Under the pieces are notes generated by a model. That model did not search any database. It saw only the letters and a program-made list of their open reading frames with translations, and was not told where the DNA came from. Of a DNA stretch of 64,000 nucleotides, positions 47,049-57,800 are shown piece by piece. The stretch lies in NCBI GenBank assembly GCA_035578175.1, contig JAQMRL010000001.1, forward strand, positions 55,575,553-55,639,552. The letters run 5' to 3'. How positions within the stretch are numbered: position 1 is the stretch's first letter; each line of letters begins with the position of its first letter. Position numbers and translations under genes: made by a program. Origin of the DNA: Catonia carolina. Lineage: Eukaryota > Arthropoda > Insecta > Hemiptera > Achilidae.

Positions 47049-48604
47049 ATAGAAATTTCTAAAATAATAATTTTTTTTTGTTTTTATTTTTTTATATTTA
47101 AATATTTTTATATACATGAAGAGAAAAAGCAAAGATTATTATAATCTCTATTTTTATCGAACATTCTTTTTTAGTGTTTAAGGATAATTATTACCAGTAT
47201 TAAAATTATGTTAATTTAAATGTTTTACTAGGTTTTTTTTGTCTACGTACTTACTTTTTTGAATAAATTTGGTATGTAACGTTATATTGGTTCTTAAGAA
47301 ATTTATTTACAAAATGTTAGCACATTCAAAATTGTATTAAGAAATGGTACAAAGTTATAATTTTGGTTACTAGAATTGTAAATATTACGCACATTTTAAA
47401 ATAAGAGTGCATCCATGACATTTTTAATAACACTTATATATTATACTGTACTTTCAGAATAGTACAGTAAAACATGATTCAACTACATACAGTAATGAAA
47501 ACGCATGCAACTTTAATACAAAATTATACTAACGGAACAATTCGTGAATAATAAATTGGTTTTGTGCTTAAAATCAAGACTTCATAGTTTGTCTATAAAA
47601 ATGAATAGAACAAATAAGTTTTTTAGAGAAATTGTAAAATTTATTGTCCAATGAAATATTGTCAATGGAAGGCTTTTTGGATTCTCAGTATCATATATGC
47701 CATAGAATGTTCACTCATTCATGAGAAGGCATAAACGAGTTGATGTTTTTACTGTGATTTCATGGTAAAGTAAACCTTATTGTGCTTAGGAATATCATTT
47801 TTATTTAAGCAACAAATAAAATCATAATTACAAAAGGTATAGCAGCTAAAATTATCATTTAATTTGCTCAAGTTTAAAAGGCTAGAAATGTTGCATCAAA
47901 TCAATCACAATAAGACAAAAAAAGTTAGTTCATGACTTTGATTACAATGTACAAAATTATTCTAAAAGTAATAAAGAAAGGAACATAATTTAAATTAAAG
48001 ACTTTTATACATAATAACTTGCAGTTAAAATGATTAGTTTTAAATTATTTTTTTTTACTAACTAGATTTGTTACCGAGTATAGTTATAACATGTACATAA
48101 TATACTAAAAAGAAAAATTTTAAAGCTTTTCTTGTGTGTGTAGTCTCAATAAGTTTTTTTAATATTTTGTAAACATTTTATTATGTAAATATTTACTGTA
48201 ACTCTTTTTTTTCTTTATTTACAGTAAAATGTGGTATTTTTTATGTGTTTATATTGTAAATATATAAAAAATCTTGTAGGCCTAGGGCTAATAGTAAATA
48301 TTATTTGAAAAATGTTATGTACTATCGGTAAAAAATTCTGCTTTGCAATTGACACCAAAGCAGAAGGTCTCAAGTTTGTTTCCCAGCTAAGGCCAGAAAT
48401 GTTTTTATATATTAAAACCTATTTCTTAATTATTTACAACTGAATACAGTCATCAATACCCAAGCATAAGGTATGACATTTGATTAATATGTTCTAAATA
48501 TAAATATTATAATTTTATTATAGGCATTCCAGAATTAATTAGACCATATGAGTTAACTATAAATTACAAGTTTTCACAGAACCTTTTTTCACATTAGTTA
48601 ACTC
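47049..48604. other. AT-rich intergenic DNA
   Basis: A degraded SINE-like head is seen at about 48340-48400 (CAAAGCAGAAGGTCTCAAG). One TAGGCCTA lies at 48277-48284. No gene was recognised. Confidence 0.3.
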
Positions 48605-48830
48605 TTTTTGCAGCCCACATTCTCTGCATTTTTCATTGCAGGCTTTCCCCCTTTTTCCATCCATCTAGTGTTCTGCTTTTGTTCTTTGAGGAAGTCAGTA
48701 ATCGTTGTCTAAATTTTGTTTGGTTTATTGTATTTCCTCAGTTTTTTCTGTATCTATTATCAGAATGGCTATAGATAGGTCTTTAAAGCAATTATCTGAT
48801 ACTTTAGGCTTATATTGTTTGGAATCTCAA
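48605..48830. repeat. dispersed repeat F, copy 2
   Basis: Matches 32635-32880 in block order. The T-rich strand continues to about 49420 and may be the minus strand of a LINE. Confidence 0.5.
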
Positions 48831-50824
48831 CAATTTGTTTTGTCAACTATTCATCATCCGTACTATATAGCTGTCTATAGAATTTAAGTCCTCATTTTAC
48901 GATTTTTTCCATTTTTCATTCATTTTTCTTGTAAAGTTATTCTCGTCTTCATAACCTGTATTGTCCATCTTCTATCTTTGAATCCATTACATCCTGTTAA
49001 AGATCTTTCTTTAAAATTTCTCCACTTCTCTCAGATCAGCCTTCTCAATCATCCTAAGGCATACAAACATCCAGGTTTTATATTAGTATTAAAATATCTG
49101 ATCTTAGATTGTCTTGAGAGTGTTTCTTCTTAAACAGGTGGTGTTTCTTCAAAGTGCGATGGCCATCTTTCCTCGTCTGGTTTTGTTTACATCCTTTTTG
49201 GTGCTTTTTGGGTGTACTATCTTTCCAAGTTACTTGAAGCTATTAAGTTTTCTAATTTTTCTGTATTGTCTTCAAGTGACGCAGGGCTGTTTTAATATTC
49301 ATTATGTATTTTGTTCATTCAAAGGCAATCTACGGTACTACTTTTTCTGTTTGTTCTTTTACACTGAAGCTTTAAAGAAGAGGAACACAACATTTTTTAA
49401 TATCTCTATGTGGAAAGATTTGTGAATAAAACAAAAAACTTTGACTGTGATAGAAATTAATATAATACAAATAAAATTTATATAAATTGTATAAATATTT
49501 TTACAACTCTTTAATAAGTATTTGATAGAATACTAAATCAGAAATGGTCGGGACAGAAACTTCCTAGCTCCAATATACTTACAATTTGTTTGCATGATCA
49601 AACATCATCATGAAATAAATGCTTCAATATAGGTGCCATCATATTTTCCATTTTCAATAAAAGTAGTGTACTTCAATGCTTTTTAAAAACACTACAATAC
49701 AGTTTTTAATACATATTTATTCATATTTTTTTAAAATTTACGATTAGGTTACATTTAATCCCAGAATCACAAGCAAATGAACATCGTTTCTACTGAATTT
49801 TGTTCTTAAATTTAGTAAAGTTGTTCATGACAATAATAAGTTATTTTTTTAACTGTTAATCAGTTTTAGTCATAATTTGAGATTGAAACAAATTTGGAAA
49901 TAGTTCTCAACATATTATTTTGATTTAAACATGTATGAGTTTTTAATAATCGGTTTAGATATATAGTATAAACACAGTAAATATTTATATAATTATTTGT
50001 TTAATTCAAATATTCTTCTTCCTTTTTTGTATGGAGAGAGAATATTAAATTATGTATATAATATAGTTACATACCATTATCTTTTGTATGAATTGTATAA
50101 AATGTTAATAAAATAAATTTTTTAATTTTGTTTTGCTATTTTTGTTTTAGTGGTTTGTGTTACCTTGTATAAAATTTCTATTCATTATTTCGAGCTTGGC
50201 AAGAAGTATGAGACAAAGCGAAACACATTAATTGAGAAAATTTAAACCAACAAATCACTGACCAAGATGTTGATGCAATTTTAAATAAACTAAAAAAATT
50301 TAACAATTGATGGCAATAAAATTTAAATAAATGAACATTAACAAATTACATAAATAAATTAAATAAATGAATAATTAAATTGCTGATACTAACTATCCAG
50401 TTTCAAAGAACTTACCTTATACAGTTAAATGAAAAATAGTTCATTAATTCCTGAAATAGATATAATTCATAATAGAAAGTCAATTGTACAGGTTTCATTC
50501 ACATGGATAATCACTGATTGTTCTATTACCAGCCCATAATATCTTAAAAATGGTAGTTATTACAGAAATGAGTCATCACACCTACATGTAGGGGTGTACC
50601 ACCAAATTTTTTCATTGCAATTATCACACGAGTGAGGTTTCTTCCGACTACTTACTAACACAGTGACGCTCCACTTCACATGACTGCTGTCATGCTCTCT
50701 AAATCAGATAACAATATTGTATACATTTTGTTAATTTTTTTTATCATAAAAAACACTAGTATACTACACTAGTCATAATATGAAATTTCAATATTATAAA
50801 TTACACTAACAACTTACACAAACA
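48831..50824. other. AT-rich intergenic DNA
   Basis: No gene was recognised. 48831-49420 is T-rich and probably repeat-derived; from 49440 to 50820 nothing stands out. Confidence 0.3.
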
Positions 50825-51645
50825 GCAAAGCCAACACCTCTTCAGATTGCACTGGACAGCATTGATCTCCCAAAGTCTACCACCCCAAGGAGGTTCCTTC
50901 TGAATGTCGAGGTGTGGATAAGGAGGACATTTGGTGATACCACCCATGAATTAACGCAGTTGTTAACAGGGCATGGTTGCTTTGGGGCGTATTTGACAAG
51001 GTTCAATGTTAATAAAGTGCCGAAATGTCAACTATGCGACAGTGAAGAGGAGTCCATTACGCATATCTTTGAAAGATGTCCCTATTTTGGCCTCCAAAAA
51101 ATGGAGATATCTGAGAAGATAGGAGTTGCATTGTGAAGCCCAGAGAGACTAGGGGTAGCGATGCTGCGGGATGAGATCTGGAAGTTGGTCACCCAGTTTG
51201 CAGAGAGGGTGATTGGCAGACTGCGGAGGGAGGAGACATCTGGAGATCGATGGGATCGCCTTCTACCTCCGTAAATCAATCCTGTCCCAATCTCATCATA
51301 AAGTACTACACATATTTCCTGAGCTGGTGATGAATGATATGAATGAAAGTGAGAGAATGAGTGTTGGTCAGTGACAGCGAGAGGGGAATTAGGCTACGGT
51401 TCTCTTCCACGCCCCGCTGACAGTGTGTAATTTTAACCCGACATTTACCTTGTAGTATTATATTAACAGTTCCGTGGGAGGTGGAGGGTTTTTTGCTGAT
51501 GTTGGATCAAGTGGCCAGGCAGCGAGTTTTTGGATGGTAACGTTACCAGCCTCCTTGGGACTGGATGAGGTCGCCTAATTTGAGTCTAACACTACTTCCC
51601 CCCCATCGTGAGGGAGTGAACATGAGTTTTTCTCCCCGCCTTTAA
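50825..51645 (+). mobile_element. R1/LOA-like LINE 3' end
   Basis: The frame at 50912-51136 reads THELTQLLTGHGCFGAYLTR, then CQLCDSEEESITHIFERCP. This is the zinc-finger-like C-terminus (C-x2-C...H...C) found after the RT/RNase H of R1- and I-type elements. A 3' UTR-like stretch with higher GC follows to about 51645. The 5' part is missing, as in a typical truncated LINE insertion. Confidence 0.75.
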
Positions 51646-51799
51646 TACTAACAAAAGAAAAAAGTCTACCACTCCTCATATGAAGCACCTGCCCCACTGT
51701 TATTTTATCTATCATCAGGTAAAAAATTATACTTAAGACTACAAACGAATTCAGGTTGACCCAAAAAATATTTGCAAATACCACTTACCCATTTTGTTT

Positions 51800-51985
51800 G
51801 CAGTTGGCTTCTACGCATCTGGCTTAGTGATCAATGATTAGTGCATGGCTTATATACCAGGGGTCCTAGGTTTGATTCCCAGTCACGTCTGGCATTTTTC
51901 AACACTCATTTTAATCCATCACACTTCATCTCATCTATATCAGCAGTCATGTGCAACAGTTCAGGTGTAAAACAAAAAATCAATG
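51800..51985 (+). repeat. tRNA-derived SINE, family B
   Basis: Box B-like GGTTTGATTCCC, then CATTTTTCAACACTCATTTT and CATCACACTTCATCTCATC as in the other family B copies. Confidence 0.75.
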
Positions 51986-52177
51986 CAAGATTATTATTAA
52001 ATAATAGTCTTACCTTGTCTTTTTAAGAAAGTAAATTTTACTCTCCTTTAACACTATCACAAAAAGATTAATCTTGTTTATAATTTGTTGGTATATTGCC
52101 CTTCTACATTCCTTGGCAGTCATTCCAAACTACCTGGAGAACTGGGAAACCAAGCTATTAACCTACATTACAATTAG

Positions 52178-52300
52178 TCCATTGGTATAGTGGTCAGTGC
52201 AACTGGCTTCTATGCCAGGATTCCCAGGTTTGGTATTTCTGTCATTAATTTTCTTACAACAACCTTTATTGTATTCATTGGCAATGAAGGGTAAAACACT
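52178..52300 (+). repeat. tRNA-derived SINE, family B, shorter copy
   Basis: The head CCATTGGTATAGTGGTCAGT and CTGGCTTCTATGCCAGGA are well preserved; box B is damaged. The tail is degraded. Confidence 0.65.
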
Positions 52301-53195
52301 CTAATGTAAAAAATTTTAATCTACATTAAGAGGTTATTAATAGGTTATATTTGTGCCCCATACAACTGCAACAACACCTTGGTCTGACAGCTGATTTGCA
52401 TCATTTTTTAAAAATATTTAGGGTAAGTTGTGGAAACCTACACCCAATTTAGGTTGGGAATATCACTCACAATTTAAATAGAACTCAGTTTTTCATATTT
52501 ATTTACCGACTTTTTAAAACAAGGATTCCTTAAATTTAGTTATTAACTGTGAGCAAAAGTTTATATTGTAAACAATTTTTGAGGTTAGTTTACTTTAGTT
52601 ATCAACTAACTTAAATTTTTTCCACTTTCTAATAATTAAGGTTTTTTCTATCAAGATCTCTGAAATTGTGATACAAAACTGTAATTCAAATCTATAATCA
52701 ATCTTGAGTGAAAATTGGTTAGTATTTGTAACATTTACTGAAATTAATTGTTTTACAAGAAACAGAGATTACAAAAATGTCAAGTTTTAGAAAGCATTTT
52801 TAGAAGTTACACAAATTCAACTGTTTGTTGTTACTCTACTTCTAGGACAATTTCCTTAATTTGGTATTTTTAATTAATTAATTTAATATTTATACTACAA
52901 CATAACCAAACATAGTATCCTACCATTAACCTGGCTGAATTTCTTTTCAACATGATCCCAAAAATGAATCTAGAATACATACCAGAAAGTTTATAAAACA
53001 ATGATCACAATATTGTTAACATATGAAAGCAAGGTAGTTAAAAGTTAGTATGTCCGATTTTAGGCAGGATATAAACAACTACACAAACTACTTTATTAAC
53101 TGTACTTCAATTCTCAGAAAATTTCCTCTATCTGTTTTTGTTTTCTCTTTACTTAATTTAACACACACGTTACAAAATAACCAACCCTAAACCTA
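52301..53195. other. AT-rich intergenic DNA
   Basis: Nothing was recognised. Confidence 0.3.
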
Positions 53196-53630
53196 TAAAT
53201 AACAGGAACATCCTGAAAGAAATGCAGCTACACCTAATGGAAGTGACAGCAAGGCCTTATATGATGAAACTTTCAGAACATTTCTTCACAAGAACGCACC
53301 CTAAAGAAACGGTAGAAACTCAAAGAAAAGAACTAAAATTATTCTGCAAAGAAAAGAGTCTATAATTTAGAAGAAAATGTTGAGACAGGACGAAGAACCG
53401 GTACACCTAGAAAGCCAAAGTTTACTTGTGCAAAGGCTAAGAAGAAGCAGCAGAGGTATCTCAGTCTAGCCGCAAAGAAATTGACAATGATGTTGATGAG
53501 ATATCAGAAAGTGACGGGAATGAGTCTAGTGAAGGAGAAATCCAGGAAATTGTTGCAGTTGATGAACTGAAATGTGGTGATATTTTAACTGAACTATGGC
53601 ATCACCAGATGCTATAAAATGTTCTTTCCT
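53196..53630 (+). pseudogene. coding-like relic of unknown origin
   Basis: Protein-like stretches appear in shifting frames: EVTARPYMMKLSEHFFTRTH with KETVETQRKELKLFCKEKS at 53240-53360, and an acidic stretch NDVDEISESDGNESSEGEIQ at about 53480-53550. Such a charged, acidic end occurs in several transposase families, but I cannot name one. Stops and shifts suggest a pseudogene. Confidence 0.3.
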
Positions 53631-53894
53631 GAGGTGCTCTACTAAGGCAACAGACATTTTGTATATTTTTCCATGTGAATAAATATTAGTTTTTGTATCA
53701 AGACGGTCCGTACAGGTTGTAAAACCACTTTTTGAGAGTCAAAGAAGGTATGTGTTATATGAAACTTGATTATTTTATTGATTATTCTGATTATGGTTGA
53801 TTGATTATTTTATTTTTGAGAGGAAGGTAATAGATTCATTCATAGTTGATTCTATAAAACTGATGGGTAGTACTGGAATTTGAACTTTTCTTTG

Positions 53895-54045
53895 TTTTTG
53901 TTTTACAACTGTTTTGCAATTTCTGATAATGCGGATAGTGAAGAATGATGATACATGAAAATGAGCAATTGAAAAATGCCAGTCCTGACCAGGAATCAAA
54001 CCTAGGACCTGACATAGAAGCCAGTTGCGCTATTTGATCATTCTG
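53895..54045 (-). repeat. tRNA-derived SINE, family B
   Basis: On the + strand: tail TTTTACAACTGTTTTGCAAT, then CAGGAATCAAACCTAGGACC (box B in minus orientation) and GAAGCCAGTTGCGCT. Confidence 0.75.
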
Positions 54046-54084
54046 TCTTTAATAGTAACAGAATAGAAAACAATAGTAACTACT

Positions 54085-54275
54085 GTTAAAGTACACCAGT
54101 AATGGTGTACTTTATTATTGGAGTTCAATTAACCATACTTTCTCAGGATTGCCCAGAGTCTGTACAAGACTACATTTACATGCCATACATCATATATCAT
54201 CCTCATCTCATTGGATTATGGGGTTGCTTTTTGTTCTAAATTGAACGACTGTAACTTACACACATTAGGGGAAAA
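54085..54275 (+). repeat. SINE family C, 5'-truncated copy
   Basis: It carries the body and tail of family C (TTCAATTAACCATACTTTCT, AGTCTGTACAAGACTACA, CATCCTCATCTCATTGG) but lacks the tRNA head. Confidence 0.8.
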
Positions 54276-54504
54276 TAGTAACAATGTGGAGTGTCTTTCT
54301 GAGTCTTAATAAAATTTTTGAGTTGTAAAGGGTAGTTTATGGTGTTCTTTTAGTGGTGTGGAGCAGGTTAACCTATAAAAATAACCATAAAAATGGTTGT
54401 TATGTTAGTAGCCTAATTTAATATTATAATACAAATATTAGACTGTAATTGATCATACTCCTACCATGGTTTCAGTATTCAGGTCAATGGCATTTGTATA
54501 TTTT

Positions 54505-54670
54505 TCTTATTTTCTTTTAGTTTTACATCCAAATGTTATGTGCAATAAGGCTAAAGCAGAAAGTGATGGGTGATTGATGAAAATGAGCAATGAAATGTGC
54601 TAATACTGGAAGGGAGTTGAATACAGGACTTGTGGCTTAGAAGCCAGTTGCTCTGATACACTTGTATTTT
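54505..54670 (-). repeat. tRNA-derived SINE, family B
   Basis: Tail TTTTAGTTTTACATCCAAAT, then box B-like GGAGTTGAATACAGGAC and GAAGCCAGTTGCTCTG in minus orientation. It lies about 220 bp upstream of the SPAG17-like start. Confidence 0.7.
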
Positions 54671-54893
54671 TATGGTCAGCTTACCAGACTTCTTACTGTA
54701 CTGTGTTCTACTAATTTCTTTTGTCTCTTCAAAAAAAAAATGCATGTAATACAAAGTATTACACATGTACTACACTACATTATACACTAAAACAGTACTA
54801 TAGTCTGTAGCATTTACAATGAATATGCTAATTTTAATTGTGCATTAGTTTGGCCTTAACAAGCAATATTTTTACAGATATACTTTCTGCATC

Positions 54894-57800
54894 ATGTCAA
54901 AGAAAACCGCAGACAAATCTGCTAAATCTAAAGGAAAACAGAAACAGCCAGTTGTTGATGATCCAGTTCCATGGGTTAAGGAATTAGAAACTTTAGTTAT
55001 TAATGATGAAGAGTGGAAATGTAATGTCAACATGCTTGTGGAAACAAATCCCATTACTATATTGTATTTGATGTCAAAACCTGAATTATTTAATACAGAA
55101 AAAAGTCCAAGACCATTAATTAAACTAATTTCTAACAGTATACTTGCAGTAAACACAATAGAAACAAGTTTTCAACAATCTAAAAATGCAGTTTTGAACC
55201 CATATCAGAAACTGTGCAATGAGGCAATGAAATACTGTACTCCTGAAGGGTTTTTCTTCGACACACCAATTGATATATTAGCATCACTTATAAAATATCA
55301 TATTTACAAACTAAAAGTAAAAAACTGTGAAGAAAAGCAAATACTTGACGCGTATGAAGCAAAACGAAAGAAACGTCAAGAAGAAAGTTTACTTGCTATT
55401 GAAAATATCAAAAAGAATGTTCCAACTTCCGCTAAAGGGAAAGGGAAGACAGCAACTAAGGAAAAAAAGACCACTCCAAAAACAGCAAAATCAGCAAAAT
55501 CTGAAGGAACCAAAACCAACACGGATAAATTTACAACATTGAGGAAGAGAAATGAAATGTTTATGGACAATGAAAATAATATTCGTGACCAACCAGAAAT
55601 AGGTCCTCAACTATACATCATTCTTTCTTCTTTTTACCGAGCAGAGTTACCTTTAGAACTACTGAAATTGCAAATTCCTTTGGTTTCTTTAATTAAAGTA
55701 TTTAACTTTAATTCATTAAGTGATGAGAGTGAGGTCCATGCAGTCAGTAATTACAGATTAAGTGCAATTGTAGGAGCTGGACAAGAGCCTAAGTTCATTA
55801 AACAAAGAAAATATAGTAATCCTAAGGAGGAAGTAAATCAAAGTATATTAGTATTAAATAATTTTTGGGCAAATTTTTTAAATGCTTTAGATGATAAAAA
55901 TCATGTCCTATTATTTAAAGACACAATTTTCTGTAAATTTTATCCAAAAGTGGACTTGCTAAGATGGCAAAATTCTCAGGCAACTGACAATGAAATCAGA
56001 GAATTCCTAGAAAGATCAATGTACGATCAGTGCTGCCACCTGCAATATGATGTGCAAGATATAAGACGTCAACATAAGAATTTCTGTGACAAATTAATTG
56101 TTCGAAATTTAACTGAACATAATATAAAAAACTTGGATGATATGCATTTGTACAAATCAATTTTGGACTCAATTCCATCAGAAGTAATAAATGTTCCATT
56201 CATTCTTGATGCCATGCTTCAGCAGGTAGAACATTTGGTAGATACCAATGAAGTTAACGGAAATGTAGATTCTCATGATGGTCCTACAGAAGATATTATG
56301 AAAAAGAAAGACAGTTTTGTACCAGACAATACAGTTATTAATGAATTAAATCAATTAGATGAATACCATGATTTGTTCAACATTGATAACGTTTTACAGA
56401 GAGTAGAGAGAGGCCCACCAACATTACTCGTATTTGGTGATGAGATTGGCTTGAAAACTTACTGGTGGAAACAGTCATGCCATGTTAAAAATGTTACTTG
56501 TAGAATGTACAAAATTTTTTGGGATATGATACTTAGAAAATTCTTGCATGGATATGATGAAATTTATGAACCTTGGAGCAATGAAGATCTTCAGATAAAT
56601 GAAAATTTTCTGAGAACTGAAGCTGGACAGAACAATGGAGATGTTAAAAACAATGAAAACCTTCAGAACAATGGAGTTGCTCAGGAAACCTGGGATTTAA
56701 AGAGCAGAGGAGACCATCAGAATAATAGCAAGAATTATAAATATTCAAGACTAATTAACGACTCAGATTTGTTTGATATACTAAAAGGAACTGAGAGTGT
56801 AACAATTCTATCTAAGCTTTCTCATTTGCCTTGCAATTATGAAAAAAAATTTGTTGAAAACAAAGCATATGTATTTTGCCATGAAGAAAAGCCTGTAACA
56901 GTAGATGACTATGTTTCTGATATATCAACTGTGACTAAAGGAAGTAACGGCAATAAGGACATCAGCCTAAAAGAAAACTTAAAACATTATAATGATCCTT
57001 CTGAAGGATATTACCTTGGTCAAGTGTATGATAACCACAGTTATTGTTTTGAACAAATGACTTCTGACATTCTGTTGCAACAGTTGTTCAGTTCCTTTGA
57101 ATTTTTTAACTGTTTTGATTTGAAACAAGATTATTTTAATGATAATATTTTCATACGATTTCACAATAAACAATCTTGTATTGATGAGGAATACTTAGTA
57201 GGTAAATTAAGAACTAAAACAGCAATTAGAGATTTTTATGATTATACAATTGAAGAAGATTTTGTTTGGCTTAATGATGAAGAACTTTCATATGATGAAT
57301 ACCTGAAGGAAAAGGAGCTACATATGTTATCAGCTGAATTGAAAAAAAATCAGGCTATAATGAATAAAATTAAGTATCTAACCAGTAAGTTGTGTTTTGA
57401 ACGTAATTTTGTGGTATATGAAGCGTTAAAAAAGTCTGAGAGAGATGATAGGAAGTCATCTGAAACAAAAACTGAAAACTTTGAACCTGAAGCTTGTTAC
57501 CCTGCTGAAAATGGGTACCTGGAAGCACTGGATGTTGATTTACCCAATCGAGTTCAATTTTCTGAGAAAAAACAGGATTTTATGTTGTCAGAAAATTCCA
57601 AATTGCATGTGAAGGTGTTATCTAGGCTTTATAAAGGGGACTCTTTGTGTTTACAAATAACAATCTGTGGTCACACACTGTACTTTCAAAGTATACTTCC
57701 GATTTCTGCTGAAACAATTTCTGCCAGATTTCATATAATTCACAATTCTGGAATGATATTATATTTTAATAAGGCTCGTTCAAATATTATAGAAGAGTCA

